From contig NC_079147.1 in NCBI RefSeq assembly GCF_945859685.1, positions 50,002,946 through 50,066,945 of the forward strand: 64,000 nucleotides of DNA, in the 5' to 3' direction. Source of the DNA: Eupeodes corollae (lineage: Eukaryota; Arthropoda; Insecta; Diptera; Syrphidae). A program made the position numbers and the translations under genes. The notes below the pieces were generated by a model. The model was not told the origin of the DNA and did not search any database. It saw only the letters and a list, made by a program, of their open reading frames with translations. Position 1 is the stretch's first letter. Each line of letters begins with the position of its first letter. This document shows, one piece after another, positions 43,515-53,658 of this stretch.

Positions 43515-45975
43515 CTAGAACACACTAAGGCCATTTTAATGGCCCTTTCTGATACCACATGAATCTTGAGGCTTTTTTCCAAGCTCAATAAAAGCATTTT
43601 GTGTTTAAGATCGTTTAGATCTGTATGGAAGAATTTTTCTAGGTAATGCTTTCGTTTTTGAGCTATACAGAGGAGGTTCAAAACTGCGTATTTGTCTTTC
43701 ACATCCGTTCAGATACTGCAACTATCCTTTGGAAATACGCCTAGCCACGTAGAGTGCTTTGCTATTAGACAGTGCCCGTTTATGGCACCGATTATCTGTC
43801 AGGGATGCTATATCCTCGCAGAAAGATCTGGAAGGTATAGAAATCTATAAGTTTCTGCTAAATTGCTGTTTAGTGCAGTCTGTGGGCTTTGGGATTGATT
43901 CTTAATTCTTAAGAACTACGGAGTAGCCAATGTTGTTGTTAATCCACTGCAAAGAAGCTTTGAGGCGAATATAAGAGTTTCAAACTATTCGTTTGCTAAC
44001 TTCATGAAGAAGTAAGTAGGGCGTCAAGTTCCGTAGATGGGGTCATGCGAAGTAATCCGCTTTTAATTAGGTAAACTGAACGTTGGACTTCGTTAATTTT
44101 GTGGCGGTTTATAGCTTTCTCTGAAGTAAATTCGGTGTGATTATAGATGTGTGTATCCAACGCAAGGTTCGGGGTTGTAGGGCTCATATTACCAACATTT
44201 TTTTTGCAAGAAAAGAGAGCTACAGTAGCTTTTTCTTATATATTGTGTTAGCCTGTAAAAAGGCCATTGGTAATAAATGGGGCCTTCAGCCCCGCATTAC
44301 ACACTGGCTATACATCTCGGTCATAATGCCGATCCTTACTTATGGATAAGCGGTATAGTGGACGGCGCTAAATATAGCGACAAATCGCAATAAACTCAGC
44401 AAAGTCCAACGAACAGCCTGTCTGTGTATGGGAGGAGCACTTCGCTCTACCCCCTCCGCCTCACTTGGTGTTCTGTTCCATCTAATACCGCTGGACATTT
44501 TCAGCAATCAAACGGCCGCTAATACAGCTATACAGCTTAAACCTCCTCTCTGTGGATCAATAATGGAATTGGCCACACCACTATTTTGAACTCGTCCAGA
44601 ACTATAAACAGTAACAATGACTACACCATGCCCCATCCTCAGTTTAATAACTATAGCTTCAAAGTGACTATACCTCCCAGAATACATCATTTTTGGACGA
44701 TGATCCTATAAACTTTTATACAGACGGATCAAAAACGGAGGATGGGCTACTCAGATAGACTAAATTGAAGTCTCTCCTTTCATTGTAGCGTGTTCCAAGC
44801 TGAAATCCTTTCTATAAAAGAAGTCCTATCCTGGCTTAGAGAAAACGTTATATCAACTAATGATATACGCATCTTCTCGGTTAGCCAAACTGCTTTAAAG
44901 TCCCTTAAATCTGTGTCTACTAACTCACTAAAAGCCCTTAATGTTCGATCATCTCTTACGGATATGGCTATACAGTTCAACATTCCACTTTCCTGGATGC
45001 CGGGCCATAGATACATTCCAGGAAATTGCAAGCTGACGAACTTGCAAAAAGTGGAACAACTTTACCTCTACTGACTCACAATGCTAGCATAGGTATCGCC
45101 TTAGCTACATGTAAACTCATGATAAAGCAAGATGCCATAGAGAAAACAAACTTCAGGTGGAACAACACCACTGCCTGTTTAGCGACTAAACTAATTTGGC
45201 CTAATCTTAGTGCCAGGCGCTCAAAACAATTAATCTCATTGCACATTAGCTACGTTGAAGGTGCCCCGACTGGGCTCTGCTTAATAGGAATGTATGCTAT
45301 TTGACTTGGAGCCTCTGCAAATGATTTTTGTAGGAGGAGGAGGAGGATGAGGAGACAATCTCTCATCTTCTGTGCACATGCCCTGCCTTATCACATAGAC
45401 GTAGAATCCGCCTCAGAGTCTACTACTTCAACGATACCAGCGATCTACAAAATTCTGACATGATTTGTCTCCTACGCATCATTCGGAGCTCCAATTGGTC
45501 TGACGAGTTAAGCTGATCAACTGATCTGTGTGGTATCACAACGGACTTCCCAACAAACAGCCACTTTAACCTAACCTATATATTGTGTTTCCAATTTAGT
45601 TTTTTGTCATAATTAGGTTCAAGGTACTTAGCCTCGTCTGAGCATTTTAGTTGGATTCCTTTAATAAAGGGAGGATTAACAAATGCAATTTTGGATTTTC
45701 TCGAGAATGGGATGGGCAATGATCCACACAGTTGACACCGATCATCCCAAAGTATTTGTTTGTGTAAGGCATCCTGACACCAGTCAGGATTTCATCCACC
45801 ACCAGGTTCCAGAGGAGAGGGAATAGAACACCACTTTCGGTGTCCCTTTACTAACGCATCTTCTAGAAGAAAAGTCTTAAGTTAATTAACATGCCAAAGC
45901 TAACTTTTTACATTCAGATATGTTGACGTTATTGAAAGCTCCTTCGATATTAAGGGAAGCAAACATATTGAATTC
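43515..45975 (-). mobile_element. LOA/Loner-like LINE (I superfamily), interrupted
   Basis: Minus-strand LINE. From 45.97 kb downward it reads 'FASLNIEGAFNNVN' (RT, GAFNNV motif of LOA/I-type LINEs), a 'RCVSKGTPKVVF'-type PQG block, then 'LKCSDEAKYLE' and 'KKLNWKHNI'. It resumes on the other side of an insertion with 'KATVALFSCKKNVGN', 'LDTHIYNHTEF', then 'EVQRSVYLIKSGLLRMTPST'. An opposite-strand LINE occupies 44250-45576 with a 13-bp duplication of the site. The frames on either side match consecutive parts of one protein. It is degenerate. Confidence 0.8.
44250..45576 (+). mobile_element. 5'-truncated LOA/Loner-like LINE with RNase H domain and 13-bp target duplication
   Basis: Flanked by TATATATTGTGTT at 44237-44249 and 45577-45589. 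Coding remnants are 'AIGNKWGLQPRITHWLYISV', 'LSKVQRTACLCMGGALRSTP', 'YTDG'-equivalent 'LYRRIKNGG', and an RNase H part: 'VFQAEILSIKEVLSWLREN' (E of the DEDD set), 'RIFSVSQTALKSL' (S where the catalytic D is usual) and 'LSWMPGHRYIPGNCKADELA'. Downstream are 'ATKLIWPNLSARRSKQLIS', 'TGLCLIGMYAI' and a GGA-repeat zinc-finger-like end. The 3' end is CAGCCACTTTAACCTAACC. It is inserted in an opposite-strand relative. Stops show it is dead. Confidence 0.92.
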
Positions 45976-46559
45976 TTTATGATGAAGGAAAAGAGGTAAA
46001 AGTTTTGTGGTAGGAAACAATAGAATTTAAAAAAATGTAGGATATTCTTTTTCTAAGACTCAAAATTCCAAAACATAGACGGACATAGTATCCAATACCC
46101 TTAGCTTACCATTAGTGGCCCTTAAAAATTATTGTTTATTTTTTCATAGTAAGGTTATATTGTCATTTGGAGTTCTTCGAAAACAATAGAATTAAAAATT
46201 GGAGCTAAAGTTGTTTTTTTTTTTTTTTGAGGTATTAAAGATGGCGAAAGTATTTTTGGTAGAATTTTAAATTTGTTGGATTGATTAAATTGAATTTTTT
46301 AAAAACTTTACCAAATGTTGACATCAATATATTGTAAATGAAAAAAGGTCTTATTTATGTATGTATTTTGATTCATTTTTAAATAAATTCTGTAAAACGT
46401 TGAAGTTGTTTCTTATTATTTACGGGGACTCAAGGGGTATAATATTTTAACAAAGTGCGAGCGTTAGAAAAATAGAGAAGGATTTAAGAGGAAATACCGG
46501 TGCACATTAGTCTTAAAGTTCTGAACATCAAAATGGGAGGATAAAACCGAGTAGATCAA

Positions 46560-46830
46560 ATCATTTCACATTCTCGGTGTGCGGTTTAAGAAAGATGCTC
46601 TATATTTGACAGTACGTCCCAAATTGAGCTCAGGGGTAAACTGATGAGCATTTCTGGAAGCACGAGTATAACGGCTGAATTGTTTGAGGAGGCAATGCAA
46701 CTGGCAAATTCGAAGAAACATTGTTTGTAAAAATATTGATAAAAGAACGAAAGGTATAACACATTGCTGCGGTGATATAGCGACGTGCATGTTTCAGTTA
46801 TAGTTCTATCGCCTATCAATTTAAAGCCTT
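46560..46830 (-). mobile_element. CR1/jockey-like LINE, C-terminal part
   Basis: Minus-strand frames give 'IGDRTITETCTSLYHRSNV', 'FFYQYFYKQC', then 'QFSRYTRASRNAHQFTPEL' and 'GRTVKYRASFLNRTPRM', the standard tail of this LINE type (ending before WN.LP). The RT part of the same copy lies at 48500-49235; an RTE LINE separates the two. Confidence 0.85.
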
Positions 46831-46914
46831 TTTTTAATTTTATGCAAGGGATTTAAACTATGAATTACATTCAAGCTTTATACGTATGAGGGCTTTGTAA
46901 ATGTCAAATGTCAG

Positions 46915-48496
46915 TCAATGCTAAGGATATGGAAGGACCACTTCTGCAGACTGTATAACGGCGACGAAGAACTGAATTCCGCTGTCAGGCAGGATGATGA
47001 TCCATTCACAGTAGACGACGAAAGCCAACAATCCCGTACTCCCGACTAAGACGAAGTAAAGATTGCCATATCTAAGCTGAAGTCTTATAAAGCAGCTGAA
47101 GTAGATGGCTTTAATGCCAAGCTCTTTAAAGCAGGTGGAAGAAAACATGAATGGAACCTCAGTATTGTTTGCCCGATCCTAAAAAAAGGAGAACCTCTAA
47201 ACTGCACCAACTATAGATGAATCAGTCTACTTAACATCGCCTATAAAATCTTCTATGCCGTAATATGTGAACGTCTAAAGCGCATCGTCAACAACCTTAT
47301 AGGTCCTTATCAGTGTGGTTTTAGACCAGGAAAGTCCACAGTTGATCAAATATTCACATTATGACAGATCCTGGAAAAAACCCAAGAACACCAAATCGAC
47401 ACCCACCATCGATTTTAAGGCCGCAGCATCTCCAGATATGAGCTGTATAGATCTATGTCTATAGTTTTGGTATTTCTGCCAAACTCGTCCGTTTGTGCAG
47501 GGTGACCATGGAGAATTCACGCTGCTCCATAAAGGTTGGAAACAACTTAACAGAACCATTCGATTTCAAAAAAGGTTTTAGGCAAGGTGATGCGCTGTCA
47601 TGCGGTTTTATAACATCGTGCTTGAAAGAATAGTGCAAAGACAACACGTCAACACTAGAAGCACTATCTTTCAAAAGTCTGTCCAATTACTAGCATATGC
47701 TGATGACATTGACATAATCGGAAAAACTCAGCGTGATGTCAATGGGGCTTTTGTGAGTATTGAGGTAGAGGCTGCAAAAATGGGTTTAACGATTAATGAA
47801 GTTAAGGACTACCTATAGGCTTCGATATGAACGCAGAAAACAACATCAGCACTGAAATAAAACGAAGAATTATTCTTCCTAACCACCATCGACAGACGTA
47901 ATCTTAAAGTAGTCAAGGACTTCGCCTACCTAGGCTCAAACGCAGAATAACTCTTGCTGTTTCTTTGGGCTAAGAAAGCTATTGAGTAAAAAAGTCTTCT
48001 CTCGAGGGACCAAAGTGTCACTATATAAGACTCTCATCATTCCCGTCCTCATATACTGTGCAAAAGCATGGACTATAACAAAAGCGGATGAAAGTACCTT
48101 GATTCGGTTCGAGAGAAAAGTTCTTTGTGTGATCTACGGTCCCGTATGCATCGAAGGGGAGTGGAGGAGAAGATGGAACGACGAGCTGTAAGGGCTGAAC
48201 AGCGACGTAGACTTAGCCAGAAGGATAAAAGTCCAACGGCTAAGATGGCTGGGTCACGTAGAGCACATGAAAACCAATGCTCCGGCCCGGAAAGTCTTCG
48301 AATCCACACCCACAGGACAGCGCAGTAGAGGAAGACCGCGGATCAGGTGGCGCGCATAAGTGGAAAGTGACCTCATCCAACTTGGAGCGCGAAACTGGAG
48401 ACATCTAGCTAGGGACCAAGCTAGATGGAAAAGATAGTTATGTGCGGCCCTAGTTCACACAGGACTGTAGCGCCACCTTAAGTAAGTAAGTAAGAT
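46915..48496 (+). mobile_element. RTE-type LINE copy B, reverse transcriptase
   Basis: 5'-truncated RTE LINE. Frames in order: 'WKDHFCRLYNGDEEL', 'DEVKIAISKLKS', 'EWNLSIVCPILKKGEPLNC', 'YKIFYAVICERLKRIVNNL', 'GPYQCGFRPGKSTVDQIF', a damaged first catalytic block near 47400-47450, 'FGISAKLVRLCRVTMENS', 'FDFKKGFRQGDALS', and 'LLAYADDIDIIGKTQRD' with the catalytic YADD at about 47692-47707. It continues with 'LYKTLIIPVLIYCAKAW' and 'EGEWRRRWNDEL', and ends TGTAGCGCCACCTTAAGTAA. Stops and frameshifts are scattered. It separates two halves of a CR1-like LINE. Confidence 0.92.
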
Positions 48497-48499
48497 TGC

Positions 48500-49235
48500 A
48501 AGTGGGACTCATAGATAGCGGCATCGTGGCTCTGTTAAGCTTAAACGACAGAAGAAAGCATTTAATTTTCGAAGCATTCAATTCTACACGCTTTTGATTC
48601 CCCATGTCAATATCAAATATTTAATGAGCTTTTAATGCGCTGCCGTTGAAGTTCCACATCCAAGGGACAAGATTGTGAATCTATAAACAAATATGAAAAG
48701 CTGAAGGTACTATCGTCAGCAAAACAGTTTAATGGTTTAGAAGTGACAGACAAGAGATCATTTATGAATATAAGGAAGAGAGTCGGAGACAAAACGGAGC
48801 CCTGGGGCACATCAGCATCTATTTTATAAATTTAAGACTTAAAACCATCTGATACAAGTTGTACAAGGTAATTTCTAATCCAAAAAAGGAGAGATTCTTC
48901 AATACCAAAAGCACGCATTTTCGATAAGAGAGCTTGGTGCCAAATGCTCAAATGCCTTTGAAATATCAAGAGCAATAATCTTACTTTCTCCAAAACGATA
49001 TTAAGATTTGGTCCATTGTTCATTAAGATATACCATGAGATCAACAGTGGATCTATTACTACGAAAGCCATACTGTTTGCCATTGAGAAGCTTCCGTTCT
49101 TCGAGTTATTCCATAAGCTGATAATTAATCAGCGTTTCCATGAACTTGAAAAGAAGGGACTTGAGTGCTATTGCTTTGTTAGAGACAGGCTGATAAGATG
49201 CTATTTTCTATCCGCTTTGGGAAGAGACATGTAGA
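48500..49235 (-). mobile_element. CR1/jockey-like LINE, RT core
   Basis: Minus-strand reading: 'NIVLEKVRLLLLIFQRHLS', 'IWHQALLSKMRAFGIEESLL', 'WIRNYLVQLVSDGFKS', then 'MPQGSVLSPTLFLIFINDLL' and 'NCFADDSTFSFSY' (catalytic FADD at about 48715), and 'CPLDVELQRQRIKSSLNI'. Further N-terminal RT lies up to 49.2 kb. Frameshifts are present. The C-terminal part is across the RTE insertion at 46560-46830. Confidence 0.92.
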
Positions 49236-49239
49236 ATAG

Positions 49240-51380
49240 AAAAAATGGAAATGCTTACGCAGTTAGGTTTTAAATAAAATTCAATTTATTTTGTAAAACT
49301 AAACTAACCAGCCAGAAAAAATTTTAAATTCCCTTCTGCACATCTTGATGTTATCATTTGTAGAAAAAAGAATTCAAAGTCAATATCTCTGATTGTTCCT
49401 GAGATTCAGAGAAAGGATAGAATATTGCGCAGATTTGATTCTAAGAATTGAAAAATAACCTAATTTTCAATTTAAAAAAAATATCTTCAAAAATGCTTGT
49501 TAATTTTTAAGAACTTCTAGCTAAACTAAATTCGTCCTCTTCTATAAAGTGTTCTCCTTTAACATAGCTACAAGTCTTAAACTTAACTCAAACGACTTGA
49601 GAAAAACTCGCCTACTTGGACAATTTTTTCTTGAAAATTTACCTTCAGGTCTTTTAAAAGTTTAAAATGTTTTCCATTTTTAACTCAATTTTTGGATAAC
49701 GTCCTTCCTTGACTACTTAATGGTTGTCATGAGAACTGCAACTGCATTTAGTACATTTTAAATCAAGTTTAAATTAAAATACCTACTCGTTATTTAATTT
49801 TATAAAATCTAAGTTCATTTTTGTTAATTCTAGTATAAGAAGCAACAAAATTATATACCTGCATATATATTCAATTAAGTTTTAAAGAGTTTCAGGCAAG
49901 TACCTCAAACTCCTGATTTAAGCACACCTACAGCCGCACACTTGAAAAAGTTTTTTTTTTTTAATTTTTATTTTTATTTTCTCAAATAAAAAATAAAACT
50001 CTCAGAAACTTATTCCAGGGGAAACTATTTTCCAACCTTACATTACTTCCGTGCTTGACTTTTCACCTTATAGTTGTGTTGAAAATAAAATTAAAATGAA
50101 ATAATGCTACCTAGTAGTTATTGTTGAACTTTTCCAAAAAGGGAATAAACTGAGCAGTGGTTGGTTGTACCTTTATTCTATATACATTGTACATACATAT
50201 GTACGAGTATATATATTGTAAAAATAAATCATTAAATCGTTCCCACGATTTTACTTAACTTTTCTTGGAGGCAAATAAAAGCTAAAATGGTATAACTAGC
50301 TAGCTATACGCCTTTTATTAAAATATACATATTCACTTATAACAAATTTCACTTCAATGGAAAATTCTAAACTATATGAAACCTGGGAAGAAGATGATTA
50401 CGAAACGGTACCAGTGCAAACTAACTTAAAGCCATCATCATCTCCGACTGAGAAGGTGGAAATAATGTGCTATCAACATAAACTTTAATATGAGTATAGA
50501 GGAACAACTCACAAAAACATTCATCCATGTCGTCTTTAATTTTCAAGATGAAGTTGGCAGGAAAGTTTTTTGAGCACCTATATATCTCTTATACATATAT
50601 AAGAGATCCTGCTTGGTATATCTATACTTATACTATTTATCGACTAAGTTCTTCTCTCTTTTGAAGGTAGCTTTAAGTTTTATACCTTTTATCCTGAGAA
50701 TTCAAAGTTGATGCGTGATGCTTTACACTCCTTAAATATTCCCCTTACGGATTTTATCTCCTTTAATGCTGTGAAACAATTATTCTAAAATTTTCTATTC
50801 ACCTATTTACGAGTACTTATGTACGTAAACATGCAACTAGAACATTTCCCAAAGCACTTCCTTTTTGAATTTAAGATTGTATTTGCACTGAACTTTTGAC
50901 AGGTGCTCATTACATGATTACATAATATGTATATACTTATTTATCTGTTTGTATAAGTTTTAAGGTCCTCTAAATGCAAATCGACTATTTCAAGAGACAT
51001 TTCTTGGATGACTTCCATTCATCATTTCTCAAAAACGTTAAGAGATATTGAGTTCAAAAAGTTGTCGAAAATGGCACATTTGGAATACTGAAATTATTTT
51101 GTTTCCAAAAATATGGGTGATGTCATATGATGATAAGAACATACGAAATTTTCAGAACTTCAGTCGTTTTGAGAAATTACAAGTTAAAAATTGTAAGCAA
51201 AGTATCAAAAATAGAAAATTCCTCGACCCATTTTACAATGATTTAAAAAAAAAGAGATATAAGTCCCGAAATTCCACTTGACTTGCTAAACATGTATAGG
51301 GCCCTCCATATAACGTTTATTTTTTCAAACTAGTACGGTAAGACTTAGCTCATGTTTGATTTTATAGATAATTAGTTCCA
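49240..51380. other. No assigned gene
   Basis: AT-rich DNA with TACATACATATGTACGAG-type runs near 50190. One small coding-like ORF is at 50357-50488 and is listed separately. I see no TE motif. Confidence 0.4.
50357..50488 (+). other. Small coding-like ORF, unassigned
   Basis: 43 codons from ATG (context TTCAATGG) to TAA. The translation begins 'MENSKLYETWEEDDYETVPV' and is unusually rich in acidic and polar residues for this AT-rich DNA. It could be an exon, a retrocopy scrap or chance. No family is recognised. Confidence 0.15.
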
Positions 51381-51424
51381 CTGAGCGAATATGGTTGTGT
51401 AAATGCTTGAACAACGCTGGAAAC

Positions 51425-51660
51425 AACGCTTAGAGAAGATGCCGATTTTGCAAAAAAAATCATCTTTTTAGATGAAGCTCATTTTGATTTAGGCAGGTAT
51501 GTAAACAAGCAAAACTGTAGCATTTGGGGAACAGAAAACCCGCAAGCCCTTACACCCAAAACGAGTCATTGTTTGGTGCGGATTTTTTTCCAAGGGCATA
51601 ATTGGGCCATTTTTCTTTGAAAATGAGCATGAACGAATTTTTGTTCACAAAAAATAAAAA
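51425..51660 (+). mobile_element. Mariner-type transposase fragment
   Basis: 'DADFAKKIIFLDEAHFDLG' with the first catalytic D, then 'YVNKQNCSIWGTENPQA', a frameshift, then 'PKRVIVWCGFFSKGIIGP' and 'FFFENEHERIF'. This is the same block as in the 26.0-26.6 kb element but clearly diverged in sequence. N- and C-terminal parts and ends are lost. Confidence 0.85.
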
Positions 51661-51739
51661 AAGAAGAAATTGGCAATATTTGTTCTTAACAGTACGGCGC
51701 GCGGCGCTACCACACAGCCGAGCCTAGACTCTATGTTTT

Positions 51740-52620
51740 TATACGAAAAAATAAGTTATTTGGCGGACCCTATATTTGCAGTGGAACAAGAAAAAGAGTA
51801 AGCCGAATATCTTTAGAATACAGAAGGACATTTGTTTTGATTTTGTATGAAAGAATTTTAAGAACTAGCCTTTGAACTAGCGGAAAAAACACGAATGTCT
51901 GGAGAAAATTGGGCACACAACTTTTTAAAACGAAACGGAACGATTACATTTAGGAAATCGGAAAACACATCTGCAGTCCGAGCTAAAGTGTTTGACGGAG
52001 TAGCTGTAGGAGTTGTTTTTCAACTGCTGGAAGAATGCGTTCGAAAATGTATGATTCTGTCGAATACAATGTTTAATTATGACGAAAAAGGAATCACAAT
52101 GTTCGCAAAAAGACTTTTATTTATTTTTTTAAAACCACGATTTGTTGCACGCCAAAATACGGACATGCCGAATGCAGAGGAGCTTCCCATTTCAGACAAG
52201 TACAGTCTTGTCGATCCGTTTTCGATATCGACAGGTTCATCAACAACTATAGATCCACTAATTTTAACTCTGAAATCTATTTTGAAAATGAATTGTTCTA
52301 CAATGTCTCCATAAAACCCATTAATCAAAAAAAAAAACATAGAAACAGTTACAAAAATGTTATTCATTGCAAATAGTTCCAAAAGAACCAGAAAGCAATA
52401 TAGAAAAGATTCTAATAAAATGATAACAAGTTCTCCTAACAACGAGCAGCTTAAAGCTGATTCCATCAAGCCAACCACTCGCTTAAGAAATGAAAAATAA
52501 AAAGCATAGAAAAGAAATTGATGAGAAAGGAGCAAGCAATGGTTCATTTGCTAAAGAGGATGATGTTGAAGATGAATAAAGCCAATTTTTTTCCAGTTGT
52601 AACCCAAAATTCTTTTCTTG
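51740..52620 (+). mobile_element. Pogo/jerky-type transposase remnant
   Basis: Upstream frames give 'PIFAVEQEKE'. From 51895, 'MSGENWAHNFLKRNGTITFR', 'KSENTSAVRA' and 'VFDGVAVGVVFQLLEE' form the CENP-B-type DNA-binding region that precedes the DDE domain. 'NTMFNYDEKGITM' matches the start of that domain (NVDETGIT), with D kept and T replaced. A deletion removes the rest; the frame continues with a C-terminal tail ending in TAA at 52314, and further basic tail codons reach about 52500. It is inactive. Host jerky-like genes share this fold, but the deletion and surroundings favour a transposon. Confidence 0.82.
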
Positions 52621-52659
52621 GCGTAAACTGTCAAAATATAAGTGTGTTTTAACGACTGT

Positions 52660-52889
52660 AAAGACTGATTATGGTAAGGCATTCCACATTCGCGTAGAAC
52701 GAATCTCTGTACTTGACAGTACGACTGAAGTTGGACTCGAAGGCATACTGATGAACGTTCCTAGAAGCGCGAGTATTACGTTTGTATTGTTTGAGGGAAG
52801 GAATACAAAATGCATAGAGCATAAACCGTTAAAAAAACGGTAAAAAACTATGAGAAAAGAAACCTTACGATGAGCTTCAAGCGACGTAA
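52660..52889 (-). mobile_element. CR1/jockey-like LINE, C-terminal part
   Basis: The reverse strand gives an end similar to 46560-46830: codons for an 'R.TRMWNALP'-like block at about 52690-52720, a 'TEIRS' segment, and 'TNVILALLGTFISMPSSP'. It is probably the 3' part of the LINE whose RT lies at 53335-55040. Confidence 0.7.
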
Positions 52890-53306
52890 ATGAACCAATG
52901 ACGATATTTTCACTATTTTATTTAAATGCTTTACGTTCAATATTGTCTGAGAGGCTTAAGATGGGAGTTGCACTCAAGCTTGGGACGTATATAAATATTG
53001 CAGATATCAGCCTGATCAGAGGGGAGAAAAATGTCTTGATTCGCCTTAGAAAACTAAAACACCTTGCTGAAAGTTTGGAAACATGTCGTATAGATATTAT
53101 TGTTTTAGAAGAAAAAGAATATCGAGCGGTTCGGTGCTATTGACGCAAGTGGTATCCATGAATAAAGGCAATGGTAACGGGTATATCCTTAATAATACAA
53201 AACAAAACTGAAATCTATTCGGTTTAATATTCCCCATCACAATAGGCCTTTTTTTTAAGCCTAAGTGTATGGATTCTAAATCTGCAGCCACTTAAACCTA
53301 ACCTAA
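52890..53306 (+). mobile_element. Probable 5'-truncated LINE 3' end
   Basis: The segment ends TGCAGCCACTTAAACCTAAC then CTAACC, almost the same 3' end as the LOA-like LINE at 45576 (CAGCCACTTTAACCTAACC). It interrupts the CR1-like LINE. The 81-codon ORF at 52898-53143 shows no RT motif, so the assignment rests on the terminus alone. Confidence 0.45.
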
Positions 53307-53334
53307 CCTTTTCCCCATTATACAATGCTTTTTA

Positions 53335-53656
53335 GATCGGAATTTATCGAGCTTATCATATTTTGTCGTCGCAGTTCCATATCAGAAGAAGAGGGATGTT
53401 AGTCTGAAAACGAATATGAAAAGGTAAGAGTTCTATCGTCAGCGAAACAATGTATTGGATAAGCAGTTGCAGACAGAGGATCATTAATAAAAACGAGAAA
53501 GAGTGTTGGAGATAGAACAGAGCCCTCTCTATAAAAGAGCGATTCATAAAAGCCGATTAGGGAGCCTGATGCCAAATCCTATCGGATGCTTCTGAAACAT
53601 CTTCCTTTCTCCAAAAATATGTTGAGATTTGCTCTATTCTTCGGTGAGATGAACAA
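53335..53656 (-). mobile_element. CR1/jockey-like LINE, RT segment (left of fold-back element)
   Basis: The reverse strand contains the equivalent of the FADD block near 53438-53450 and the 'LIKVLMILCLQLLIQYI'-region codons. It aligns with 48700-49020 of the other minus-strand copy (for example GTTGAGATTTGCTCTATTCT against TTAAGATTTGGTCCATTGTT). It is interrupted at 53657 by the fold-back element and continues at 54901. Confidence 0.75.
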
Positions 53657-53658
53657 TA

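Noticed and set aside
52077..52547. 156-codon minus-strand ORF
   Set aside because: It is antisense to the pogo/jerky-like transposase remnant and has no motif of its own.
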